This document shows, piece by piece, positions 27,267-35,048 of a stretch of 64,000 nt of DNA (positions within the stretch are counted from its first letter, which is position 1; each line of letters begins with the position of its first letter). The position numbers were made by a program, and so were the translations under genes. Location of the stretch: contig CAIJOY010000032.1 of the NCBI GenBank assembly GCA_903822425.1, positions 1 through 64,000 of the forward strand. Reading direction: 5' to 3'. The notes below the pieces were generated by a model. It searched no databases, was not told where the DNA came from, and saw only the letters and a list, made by a program, of their open reading frames with translations. Source of the stretch: an uncultured Actinomycetes bacterium (GTDB lineage Bacteria; Actinomycetota; Actinomycetes; Nanopelagicales; Nanopelagicaceae).

Positions 27267-28205
27267 CTAGCGCCCCTTAATGTCCCCACGGACTAGGTGG
27301 TAGATCACAGATTGAATTGTGGTCCGTCGGTGAAGTGCTTCACGCCATACAACAGATCGTGGGCCATCGATAACATCAGCAGAAACTTCTTCTCCTCGGT
27401 GTGCAGGCAAACAATGCATGAATATTGCATCCTTGGTAGCAAGGTTCATGAGATTGGAATTCACAGCAAATGGTGAGAGAGTTTTAATCTTATCTGCGCG
27501 TTCAGATTCGGGATCGCCCATTGACATCCAAACATCTGTATAAAGAACACTTGCATCTTTAGCAGCAGATTGAGCATCATGTGAAATCTCAATAATTGCA
27601 CCCGTGGTTTTAGCAATCTCTTTTGCTTGGGCAACTACTGCCGAACTTGGTGCCCACTTGCCTTCAGGTGTTGCCGCAACAACATGAGCACCCATGATTG
27701 CACCCATGGTTAGCCATGCATGAGACATATTGTTTCCATCGCCAAAGTAAACAAATTTGCGCCCAGCAATATCTTTCCCAAATTTTTCACGGATGGTGAT
27801 CCAGTCCGCTAATAATTGCGTTGGATGATCATCATCTGTTAACGCATTGATGACTGGGATCGATGCTGCAGCCCCTAGCTCTTCCACATCGGCTTGTGCA
27901 AAAGTCCTAACAATAAGCGCGCTGCAATATCCACTAATGATTCGAGCGGTATCAGAAATGCTTTCACCGCGGCCTAGCTGTAAATCATCACCTCGTAAAA
28001 ATATCGGTGTTCCACCTAGATGTGCGATCGCTGTTTCAGATGACAAACGAGTACGGGTCGAAGGCTTGGTCATATAAATGGCCACTGTGCGATTTGATAG
28101 TGCAGTTGATGCTCTCAGAGGGTCTGTTGCAAAGTCGGCAGCCGTAGTAAGCAATAGCTCAACATCATCTCGCGACAGATCTGAGGTGCGCAGGAGGTCT
28201 TTCAT
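27267..28205 (-). CDS. argF: ornithine carbamoyltransferase
   Basis: A 312-residue transcarbamylase. The carbamoyl phosphate site is in TKPSTRTRLSSE; the family signatures DDHPTQLLADW and FMHCLPAHRGEE, with the ornithine-side Cys, mark it as ornithine rather than aspartate transcarbamylase. It makes citrulline in arginine synthesis. No other arginine gene is nearby except argS at 43 kb. A GTG at 28208 immediately precedes the ATG at 28205; the ATG is favoured because TAGAAT lies exactly 6 nt before it. Confidence 0.93.
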   Translation of the reverse strand: MKDLLRTSDLSRDDVELLLTTAADFATDPLRASTALSNRTVAIYMTKPSTRTRLSSETAIAHLGGTPIFLRGDDLQLGRGESISDTARIISGYCSALIVRTFAQADVEELGAAASIPVINALTDDDHPTQLLADWITIREKFGKDIAGRKFVYFGDGNNMSHAWLTMGAIMGAHVVAATPEGKWAPSSAVVAQAKEIAKTTGAIIEISHDAQSAAKDASVLYTDVWMSMGDPESERADKIKTLSPFAVNSNLMNLATKDAIFMHCLPAHRGEEVSADVIDGPRSVVWREALHRRTTIQSVIYHLVRGDIKGR

Positions 28206-28211
28206 CACATT

Positions 28212-28217
28212 ATTCTA
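28212..28217 (-). promoter_or_regulatory. -10 element TAGAAT for leaderless argF
   Basis: TAGAAT on the minus strand, followed by 6 nt and the argF ATG. The same hexamer and spacing are seen at xseA. It lies 10 bp from the plus-strand element serving the DUF3039 gene. Confidence 0.6.
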
Positions 28218-28227
28218 CTGTGACAAG

Positions 28228-28233
28228 TATTGT
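28228..28233 (+). promoter_or_regulatory. -10 element TATTGT for the DUF3039 gene
   Basis: TATTGT is followed by 7 nt and ATG at 28241. It supports that ATG over the GTG at 28220, which lies upstream of the element and would then not be transcribed from it. Confidence 0.5.
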
Positions 28234-28240
28234 TCTTGGT

Positions 28241-28507
28241 ATGGGAATTTTCCGGAGATCACCCGCTCAAGACACAGATACCGATCTGCTTACCCGCCCA
28301 GACCTTAAGCCCGATGATGGCGACCACGATCGTTTTGCGCATTACGTAAAGAAAGAGAAAATTCTTCAATCTGCCATGAGCGGCAAAGAAGTAAAAGCTC
28401 TTTGTGGAAAGAAATGGATTCCCTCAAGAGACCCTGAGAGATTTCCTATCTGTCCTGTCTGTAAAGAAATTTACGCTGGCTTGTCTCCAGCGCCCGAAGA
28501 TAAATAG
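28241..28507 (+). CDS. DUF3039 protein
   Basis: An 88-residue protein with the conserved DUF3039 core GDHDRFAHYVKKEKILQSAM, VKALCGKKWIPSRDPERFPI and CPVCKEIYAGL. The Cys in ALCGKKW and the CPVC pair could bind zinc. Function is unknown; the family is nearly confined to actinobacteria. GTG at 28220 would add seven residues. The end overlaps the convergent aquaporin gene by 37 bp, so the two mRNAs overlap at their 3' ends. Confidence 0.85.
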   Translation: MGIFRRSPAQDTDTDLLTRPDLKPDDGDHDRFAHYVKKEKILQSAMSGKEVKALCGKKWIPSRDPERFPICPVCKEIYAGLSPAPEDK

Positions 28508-29151
28508 CGAAAAAAAGGAACGCCAAGTGCTGCACCAACCATTGGTGCTAGTAGATACAGTGATGCGTTTTCCCAATATCCACCCGCAAGAGCTGGGCCA
28601 AACCAACGTACTGGATTAAAGCATGCTCCTGTAATTGGCCCCATCGCCATAATGTTGACGACGATAGTTAAACCAACAGCCAGCGGTGCCCAACTTGCAC
28701 GAGGATTTTCTTTATCAACTGCGATGGAAAAAATCACCAGAACAAGAATTATTGTGAGCACCGATTCAATGAGAAAACCTTGGACAAAGGTAACTGAAGG
28801 CGCAAGTGTGTTAACGCCATTTCGTACTTGAGATGCAACGCTCTGTGTGAATGCTGCGCGGAGAGTAAGAGCTGCAGCTGTTGCACCTGCGAATTGGGCT
28901 ACACAGTAGACCAGGAATTCTTGAACTGTCATCTTCTTTGCGAGCAAGAAAGCAAAAGAAACTGCAGGATTTAAGTGAATGCCAGAAATATGGCCAGATG
29001 TGATAATCAAAATTGTCACAACAATTCCTGGCGCTAAGGCAATTCCAAGTAAATCAAATGACTTGTTGATGATCACACCAGTTGCAGCGAATATGAGAAA
29101 GAATGTTCCGAGTAATTCAACTATCGAACGTTTAAGTAGCGTGTGCTGCAT
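28471..29151 (-). CDS. aquaporin / MIP family channel
   Basis: A 226-residue protein with six membrane segments and two half-helices. The first NPA box is intact (SGIHLNPAVSF); the second reads ACFNPVRWFGPAL, with Val for Ala. The Arg after it, part of the selectivity filter, is kept. The channel should pass water or small neutral solutes such as glycerol. ATG at 29151 is chosen since GGAG lies 8 nt upstream; 14 more open codons precede it. It is convergent with and overlaps the DUF3039 gene. Confidence 0.88.
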   Translation of the reverse strand: MQHTLLKRSIVELLGTFFLIFAATGVIINKSFDLLGIALAPGIVVTILIITSGHISGIHLNPAVSFAFLLAKKMTVQEFLVYCVAQFAGATAAALTLRAAFTQSVASQVRNGVNTLAPSVTFVQGFLIESVLTIILVLVIFSIAVDKENPRASWAPLAVGLTIVVNIMAMGPITGACFNPVRWFGPALAGGYWENASLYLLAPMVGAALGVPFFRYLSSGAGDKPA

Positions 29152-29247
29152 TTTGATACTCCAATTCCTTATCCATGGGATTTTCTGAGGCATCTTTACG
29201 CGTGGTCGCGCTAATTTGGTGAGCCTACCCGATACCCTAAAAATCCT

Positions 29248-31020
29248 ATGTTCACCCCGCGTACTTCAATTCCTCAGCGCGTCTGGATTCTTCCAGTTGT
29301 TGCGATGATGGTTGCTGCGCTGACACTGCCAATGGTTAATGCGAGTGAAGCTGCGTCGCCACCTCGTAAGATCTTGACTGGCTGGATTCCATATTATGGA
29401 ATGAAAACTGCATTGCCATCTGCTGTTGCCAACGGAGATCTCATAAAAGAGGTAATGCCTTTTTGGTACACGCTCAAAAATGCAACGAACATAACAGATC
29501 TGTACACCCCTGCTAATCCAAGTGTCCCCATGAGTACGCCATTAGCAACGATGCGTGATTCTGGCTTCACCATAATTCCTACTATTACAGATGGCACAAG
29601 TAAATTGGTTTTGGCGCAACTCCTAGCCAAACCAGAAACTCGAACTCAGGTTGTAACAACCATCGTCAATCTAGTCATGGCTAACAACTTTGATGGCATT
29701 GATTTGGATTTCGAGGGTTTTGCATTTGTAGATGGAACCGCAACATGGAACGGCACTCGCCCTGGTTGGGTGGCCTTCGTTCAAGAGTTAAGCATCGCTT
29801 TGCATGCCCAGGAAAAGTTACTTTCTATAACTACTCCAGTCTTATTTGATCCTGCCTCAGGCAAGAAGGGTTATTACGTCTATGACTGGGCAACGATTGC
29901 TCCGATGATTGATCGATTGCGCATCATGACCTATGACTATTCAACTGCTTCCCCAGGTTCAATTGGACCTTTAGCTTGGGTAGAACTCACTGTTCAATAT
30001 GCAGTAACAGTTATTCCTGCTTCTAAGATTTACATCGGGGTTGCTGGTTATGGCCGTGATTGGGTGACTAAAGTTGTTGGGATCTGTCCTGCACTTTATT
30101 CCAAGACAATATCTACAAAAGCAAAAGCAGCAACGTTTCTCATGCGCAATGCACCAGCCTTAATAGCAAGTTATGGTGCAAAGGCTTCATATAGCGAAGT
30201 GACCGCTGAAGTTTCCTTTACTTACGATAAAGTTTACAGCGGTGCAACAAGTACCGGTCTTGATACCTCATGCACGGCATCACGAAAGGGTTCCTATCAA
30301 GATGCCCGTAGTTATGCAGCACGCGCAAAGTTGGTTGAAAAATATCGCCTTGGTGGAATAACAGCGTGGACTTTCGGGATGGAAGATGTCGCTGCAACAG
30401 ACGCTGTTCGCTTAGTTGCACAAGCTATGGCTCCAGATCTTGTGATGAGCACAATCACCGTCGATCAAAGCGGAACACTTTTTGGTAACCCAGTCATTAT
30501 CAAGGGAGAATTTCACCTTCCTGATAGTCAGCCAGTTGCTGGGTTATCGGTAAAACTTGAAGCGTTGACTCCTGGCACAACAACTTGGCGTGAAATTCTT
30601 ACAACCGTTACCGATAGCGATGGGAGCATCCTGACACCGCTCATTCTTTCTACTTCTTCCTCAGTGCGTTTATCCTCTGAAGGTTCTTGGGAACGTTTGG
30701 CTTCACTCAGTGCGGAGCAACCGATTGCACTCTCTCGCCGGTTAGCTGTTTCAGTACCAACATCTGTATTGGCCAATAAATCATTTACGGTGAGTGGAAC
30801 AATTCAGCCGCATCAATCTGGAGTTTCACTTGAGCTTGAGAAAAAGATCAAAGGGACTTGGGTGCAAACAGGTCTATCACTTTTGAGCGATGATGCTGGC
30901 CGTTTCACATTCTCACTCACTGAAAACTCACGAGGCCTAAGTTCCTATCGCGTGCTGGTTGGCGGGGATGATAAATTTCAAGGAGCACAAAGCTCTATAT
31001 TTACAGTAGTCATTCGCTAG
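29248..31020 (+). CDS. secreted GH18-type glycoside hydrolase-like protein
   Basis: A 590-residue protein with a signal peptide (cut near VNASEAAS). The catalytic-type barrel spans about 40-385 and contains the GH18 motif DGIDLDFEG, with all three Asp and the Glu proton donor, plus LRIMTYDYS and [11 protein letters not shown]. The C-terminal 200 residues form two beta-sandwich-like segments without catalytic motifs. GH18 members hydrolyse chitin, peptidoglycan-like or other GlcNAc polymers; spore-cortex-type relatives act on wall sugars. A TACCCT lies 9 nt before the ATG. It is followed 7 bp later by clpS. Confidence 0.88.
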   Translation: MFTPRTSIPQRVWILPVVAMMVAALTLPMVNASEAASPPRKILTGWIPYYGMKTALPSAVANGDLIKEVMPFWYTLKNATNITDLYTPANPSVPMSTPLATMRDSGFTIIPTITDGTSKLVLAQLLAKPETRTQVVTTIVNLVMANNFDGIDLDFEGFAFVDGTATWNGTRPGWVAFVQELSIALHAQEKLLSITTPVLFDPASGKKGYYVYDWATIAPMIDRLRIMTYDYSTASPGSIGPLAWVELTVQYAVTVIPASKIYIGVAGYGRDWVTKVVGICPALYSKTISTKAKAATFLMRNAPALIASYGAKASYSEVTAEVSFTYDKVYSGATSTGLDTSCTASRKGSYQDARSYAARAKLVEKYRLGGITAWTFGMEDVAATDAVRLVAQAMAPDLVMSTITVDQSGTLFGNPVIIKGEFHLPDSQPVAGLSVKLEALTPGTTTWREILTTVTDSDGSILTPLILSTSSSVRLSSEGSWERLASLSAEQPIALSRRLAVSVPTSVLANKSFTVSGTIQPHQSGVSLELEKKIKGTWVQTGLSLLSDDAGRFTFSLTENSRGLSSYRVLVGGDDKFQGAQSSIFTVVIR

Positions 31021-31027
31021 GAGCACC

Positions 31028-31318
31028 ATGATTAACACCACGACGGAGATTGAGGATCTCGTTAATCCTACATTTCTTGTCGATCGCCCGTGGGTAACAA
31101 TTGTTTGGGACGATCCAGTCAATCTTATGTCCTACGTGACATATGTTTTTATAACTGTATTTGAATATTCTAAAGAGCGAGCAAACCAACTGATGCTGCA
31201 AGTTCACAACGAAGGTAAAGCTGTGGTCTCAAGTGGTCGGCGTGAAGAAATGGAACGGGATGTTCAACGTTTACATGAGCGCGGACTTTGGGCAACCCTT
31301 CAGCGTGATGATCAGTAA
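31028..31318 (+). CDS. clpS: ATP-dependent Clp protease adaptor ClpS
   Basis: A 96-residue ClpS with the characteristic [20 protein letters not shown], a variant of the DDPVNxxxYV motif that binds N-end-rule residues, and [18 protein letters not shown]. It delivers N-degron substrates to ClpAP or ClpCP. GGAG precedes the ATG. It lies between the GH18 gene and the DUF2017 gene, in the typical actinobacterial clpS-DUF2017-murI-rph-rdgB run. Confidence 0.95.
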   Translation: MINTTTEIEDLVNPTFLVDRPWVTIVWDDPVNLMSYVTYVFITVFEYSKERANQLMLQVHNEGKAVVSSGRREEMERDVQRLHERGLWATLQRDDQ

Positions 31319-31891
31319 ATGAGTAATACCCCCGGATTTACACGTCATGGCGATAATTCTTTCATTGCTAAGTTCTCTGCGAGTGAGCGCGATGTTTTGA
31401 TAAATCTTTCAGAACAATTAATTGAAATTCTTGCTGAACGCATCGATGCAGTGGATAGTGATCCACTTGCGGCAATGATTGGAATCACAGGACATGATTC
31501 CCCGCCAGATGATGATGTTTTACTTCGACTTCTTCCCAATGCCTACGCCGATCCAGTTGATTCTGCAGAATTTCGTAGATACACGGAGTCTGTATTGCGC
31601 GATAAGAAACGATTGCATGCGATGGCAATTCGATCCCACTTGCTCAATAGTCCCCATGGAGATGAATCACGGGTAGAGGTAGATCAAGAGAATGCGCAGG
31701 CATGGTTAGGAGCCATGAACGACATACGTTTGGCGCTCGGTGTTAGATTGAAAGTTGAAGAAAATTCCCACGAGCATCTCGAACTTCTCGCACCTGATGA
31801 TCCTATGCGTGGGGTTTACGCTGTTTATTCATGGTTGGGCTGGTTGCAGGAGAGTTTGGTTTTAGCGTTAATGGATGATGCCCAAGAGTAA
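31319..31891 (+). CDS. DUF2017 protein
   Basis: A 190-residue mostly helical, acidic protein matching DUF2017: an early FSASERDVLINLSEQLIEIL, a central LRLLPNAYADPVDSAEFRRY, and LGVRLKV with VYSWLGWLQESLVLAL near the end. Function unknown; it is almost always encoded between clpS and murI in actinobacteria. The ATG follows directly on the clpS stop, so the pair is coupled. Confidence 0.88.
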   Translation: MSNTPGFTRHGDNSFIAKFSASERDVLINLSEQLIEILAERIDAVDSDPLAAMIGITGHDSPPDDDVLLRLLPNAYADPVDSAEFRRYTESVLRDKKRLHAMAIRSHLLNSPHGDESRVEVDQENAQAWLGAMNDIRLALGVRLKVEENSHEHLELLAPDDPMRGVYAVYSWLGWLQESLVLALMDDAQE

Positions 31892-31903
31892 TAAAGCGCA
31901 GGG

Positions 31904-31909
31904 TAGGCT
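31904..31909 (+). promoter_or_regulatory. -10 element TAGGCT for leaderless murI
   Basis: TAGGCT is followed by 6 nt and the murI GTG, in the 24-bp gap after the DUF2017 gene. The same TAGGCTTG string with 7-nt spacing occurs before glyA. Confidence 0.6.
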
Positions 31910-31915
31910 TGCCGC

Positions 31916-32713
31916 GTGAGTGATGCACCGATTGGCATATTTGATTCAGGCGTAGGTGGCTTGACTGTTGCTCGTGCAATTTTAGATCAACTTCCCAATG
32001 AATCCACTCTCTACATTGGTGACACAGCACGCGGCCCCTATGGTCCGCGACCCTTAGCCCAGGTCCGCGAGTTTGCATTAGAAACTTTAGATTATCTCGT
32101 TGAGCAAGGATGTAAAGCAATTGTGATTGCCTGTAACACAGCAAGTGCTGCAATGTTACGCGATGCTCGTGAAAGATATTCGGTACCAGTGATTGAAGTT
32201 ATTCAACCTGCTGTCCGTCGCGCAGTGGCAGCAACTCGCACTGGTCGCATAGGTGTAATCGGAACGCAAGCCACCGTTGATTCAAAAGCTTATTTAGACG
32301 CTTTTGCGGCCGCTCCACAATTAGCAGTTACTTCGATCGCTTGCCCATTATTTGTTGAATATGTTGAACGTGGAGAAACTTCAGGAGCAAACATCACTTC
32401 TGTTGCTCGAGAATATTTGCAAGAGGTGATGAATGCTGATGTCGATACATTGGTTTTAGGATGCACTCACTACCCCCTATTAACTGGTGTGATTTCATAC
32501 GTCATGGGCAACGAAGTTTCACTCGTCTCTAGTGCCGAAGAAACCGCCAAAGATCTCTACCGCGTGCTTGTTGAGAATAATCTTTTACGCTCACCACAAT
32601 CCCCTCCTGCTACACATCGATTCTTAGCAACAGGAGATGCGGCAGCTTTTGAAGTTCTAGCACGGAGATTTCTTGGTCCTGAAGTTGGCCGAGTAGAACA
32701 TGCAGAAATCTAA
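31916..32713 (+). CDS. murI: glutamate racemase
   Basis: A 265-residue MurI supplying D-glutamate for peptidoglycan. The two catalytic Cys are in [12 protein letters not shown] and [27 protein letters not shown] and [15 protein letters not shown] mark the N-terminus. The start is GTG with no Shine-Dalgarno; a -10 hexamer 6 nt upstream supports it. It is in line with rph and rdgB. Confidence 0.97.
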   Translation: MSDAPIGIFDSGVGGLTVARAILDQLPNESTLYIGDTARGPYGPRPLAQVREFALETLDYLVEQGCKAIVIACNTASAAMLRDARERYSVPVIEVIQPAVRRAVAATRTGRIGVIGTQATVDSKAYLDAFAAAPQLAVTSIACPLFVEYVERGETSGANITSVAREYLQEVMNADVDTLVLGCTHYPLLTGVISYVMGNEVSLVSSAEETAKDLYRVLVENNLLRSPQSPPATHRFLATGDAAAFEVLARRFLGPEVGRVEHAEI

Positions 32714-32737
32714 AGTTTGTCCCTAGGAGAGGAAAAA

Positions 32738-33463
32738 ATGGCACGTAACGACGGAAGAGAAAACGCACACTTGCGTGAAATTAAGTTCACGCGTAACTGG
32801 CTCGACAATGCAGAAGGTTCCGTACTTGTTGAGTTTGGGGCCACCCGCGTTCTCTGTGTCGCCTCATTCACACCAGGAGTCCCACGATGGCTAAAAGATT
32901 CCGGAAAAGGTTGGGTGACTTCTGAATACGCGATGCTGCCTCGCGCCACGCATACTCGCTCTGATCGGGAAAGCGTCAAGGGAAAATTAGGTGGACGTAC
33001 TCAGGAGATTTCTCGACTGGTTGGACGTTCACTTCGTGCAATTGTTAATACGAAAGAGCTTGGCGAAAACACCATTGTTATTGACTGTGATGTATTACAA
33101 GCAGATGGTGGAACACGCACAGCCGCAATTACTGGCGCCTATGTCGCACTTGCAGATGCAATTGCATGGGCAAAAGCTAATGGACACATCCCAGCAAAGG
33201 CGCAACCACTTTCTGATTCTGTTGCAGCAGTAAGCGTCGGAATAATCGGTGGCGTTCCGATGCTAGATCTTTGCTATGAAGAAGATGTTCGCGCAGACAC
33301 CGATATGAATGTTGTGTGTAGCGGAAGTGGAAAGTTTATTGAAGTTCAAGGAACTGCAGAAGGGCAGCCATTTGATCGTGCGCTCCTTGATTCATTACTG
33401 GATTTAGCAGTAGCTGGATGCAAAGAGTTGACTGCACTACAAAGCGAAATTCTTGCAAAGTAG
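32738..33463 (+). CDS. rph: ribonuclease PH
   Basis: A 241-residue phosphorolytic exonuclease trimming tRNA 3' ends. Conserved parts include [13 protein letters not shown], the [20 protein letters not shown] loop, [20 protein letters not shown] and [20 protein letters not shown] at 32738 is chosen because AGGAGAGGA lies just upstream; a TTG at 32717 would add seven residues. The enzyme matters here since tRNA and tmRNA CCA ends are not encoded. Confidence 0.97.
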   Translation: MARNDGRENAHLREIKFTRNWLDNAEGSVLVEFGATRVLCVASFTPGVPRWLKDSGKGWVTSEYAMLPRATHTRSDRESVKGKLGGRTQEISRLVGRSLRAIVNTKELGENTIVIDCDVLQADGGTRTAAITGAYVALADAIAWAKANGHIPAKAQPLSDSVAAVSVGIIGGVPMLDLCYEEDVRADTDMNVVCSGSGKFIEVQGTAEGQPFDRALLDSLLDLAVAGCKELTALQSEILAK

Positions 33464-33466
33464 TTT
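33461..33466 (+). promoter_or_regulatory. -10 element TAGTTT before rdgB
   Basis: TAGTTT, which includes the rph stop codon, is followed by 6 nt and the rdgB ATG; no Shine-Dalgarno is present. It could give an internal leaderless transcript, though coincidence with the stop codon weakens the call. Confidence 0.4.
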
Positions 33467-33472
33467 GAATCG

Positions 33473-34093
33473 ATGAGCGCGCATCGTTTAGTTTTGGCTA
33501 CCCGCAATAAGGGCAAAATTGAAGAGTGCCGACGAATTTTGGAAGAAATTGCTCCAGATTCCATCGAACTCCTTGGTTTAGAGCAGTTTCCAGATATGCA
33601 AGACGTGGAAGAAACTGGATCGAGTTTCCAAGAGAATTCACTTCTTAAGGCACGTGCAATATGCAAAGAAACTGGGCTGCCAGCGCTAGCCGATGACAGC
33701 GGAATTTGTATTGATGCACTCGGTGGCGCACCTGGAATATTTTCCGCTCGCTGGTCTGGCGTTCATGGAGATGACAAAGCCAATATTGCAAAAGTACTTA
33801 CACAATTGGACGGGCTAGCTCCTGAAAAACGTGGAGCCCATTTCACTTGTGTAACATCATTTGTAACACCAGACGGATTTGAGTTAACGCAGGAGGGTAT
33901 TTTGAGGGGTTACATTTTGAATGAGCCAATTGGCACACTTGGCTTTGGCTATGACCCAATCTTCGTTCCGGAGGGTTTAACTAGCTCATTCGCGCAGATG
34001 CAGGCTGGAGAGAAGGATGCAATCAGCCACCGTGGCAAATCTCTCCGAGCGATTGCGCCACAGGTAGCCGTCAGATTAAGAACCCTGGGGTAA
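33473..34093 (+). CDS. rdgB: dITP/XTP pyrophosphatase (RdgB/HAM1)
   Basis: A 206-residue nucleotide-pool sanitiser that removes dITP and XTP. Visible signatures are LATRNKGKIEECRRIL, PALADDSGICIDALGGAPG with SARWSG, and GTLGFGYDPIFVPEG. Its active-site Asp and Glu residues are in the expected places. It starts 9 bp after rph and closes the clpS to rdgB run; no terminator was seen before the next gene. Confidence 0.95.
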   Translation: MSAHRLVLATRNKGKIEECRRILEEIAPDSIELLGLEQFPDMQDVEETGSSFQENSLLKARAICKETGLPALADDSGICIDALGGAPGIFSARWSGVHGDDKANIAKVLTQLDGLAPEKRGAHFTCVTSFVTPDGFELTQEGILRGYILNEPIGTLGFGYDPIFVPEGLTSSFAQMQAGEKDAISHRGKSLRAIAPQVAVRLRTLG

Positions 34094-34152
34094 ACTTTCC
34101 CACATCAAGATGATCTTGCTATTAGCAAGAACCAAAAACTCAAGGAGTTACT

Positions 34153-34995
34153 GTGGCTGTAAAGAAGGCAACTGCCAAGAAGTCAGCAGCTAAAAAAGCT
34201 GCCCCTAAAAAGAAATCTGCAGTGAAGAAATCACCTGCAAAGAAGAGCGCTGCCAAGAAGGCTAAGAAGAAGGTTGTCAAGAAATCTGTAGTTAAGAAAT
34301 CAACAGCTAGAAAAGCGGCTCCTAAGAAGAAATCAACCGTCAAGAAAGTTGCGAAGCGTGCAACTAAGAGAACAGCCCAAGGTATCGATAAATTTGTTGT
34401 TCCAGCCGTTCCGCTAGGTGGCGGATCTCGCTCATCAAATGTTTCAGTAAGTTCAACACCATCACGTCCAGCTCCAGCAGCTGCAAAACCAGCTCCGGTG
34501 AAGAAGGATGGACTCTCTAAGGGAGTTATCTACGCGGTAGTTGTTGGTGTGGTTATTCTTCTTGCGATAGTTGTGGGAAAAGGTGGTTCAAAAAACGATG
34601 ATGCCGCACCTATGCCACTTCCAACAGCAACAGATTCAGTAGCAGCTACACCTGAACCGACGGTTTCTGAGAGTCCAACTGAAGCTGCACCTGTGGCGGT
34701 TGCAACTGTTGAAGGACCAACAGGAATCGTCGCTCAATACACAGCAACTGGTGCAACAATTTTCTGGAAAGCCCCAACAGCAGTTGATGGTCTGTCTGGA
34801 TACAGCATCGAAGCATCGGTTAGCGCCGGGCCTTGGAAAATGTTGTCAACCGTTGGTGCTGACCAATTTAGTTTTGACGTAACAAAGGGTGACTCAACTG
34901 GAAACACTTGGACATCATTCAAGGTTTCTAGCGTTTACTCAGATGGACAAACTGCAGCCGGAAAAGTTTTCGGATTGCCAGGTTTGTTTTCATAA
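34153..34995 (+). CDS. histone H1-like Lys-rich membrane protein with external FN3-like domain
   Basis: A 280-residue protein with three parts. Residues 1-75 are a repeated Ala/Lys-rich tail (AKKSAAKKAAPKKK units) like eukaryotic H1 and bacterial H1-like proteins that bind DNA. One membrane helix follows at about 127-146 (VIYAVVVGVVILLAIVVG), then a Pro/Thr/Ser linker, then a C-terminal domain of about 85 residues resembling fibronectin type III (TGIVAQYTATGATIFWKAP, GYSIEASVSAGPWK). The GTG start has AAGGAG 6 nt upstream. With the tail inside the cell, the protein could link DNA to the envelope; this is inference. The gene ends at a strong terminator. Confidence 0.8.
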   Translation: MAVKKATAKKSAAKKAAPKKKSAVKKSPAKKSAAKKAKKKVVKKSVVKKSTARKAAPKKKSTVKKVAKRATKRTAQGIDKFVVPAVPLGGGSRSSNVSVSSTPSRPAPAAAKPAPVKKDGLSKGVIYAVVVGVVILLAIVVGKGGSKNDDAAPMPLPTATDSVAATPEPTVSESPTEAAPVAVATVEGPTGIVAQYTATGATIFWKAPTAVDGLSGYSIEASVSAGPWKMLSTVGADQFSFDVTKGDSTGNTWTSFKVSSVYSDGQTAAGKVFGLPGLFS

Positions 34996-35010
34996 CTCAC
35001 TAAGTTAATA

Positions 35011-35048
35011 AAATAGCCCTCGTACACAAAATGTGCGGGGGTTATTTT
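35011..35048. terminator. bidirectional Rho-independent terminator
   Basis: A 16-bp stem (35011-35026 with 35032-35047) with three G-U pairs and no mismatches around a CAAAA loop; its ends are A/T-rich on both strands. It lies between the convergent H1-like gene and the acyltransferase gene and includes the latter's stop codon. Confidence 0.88.

Noticed and set aside
34140-34343. Minus-strand frame rich in Phe/Leu/Ala
   Set aside because: It is the antisense image of the AAG/AAA lysine repeats of the H1-like gene, a compositional artefact.
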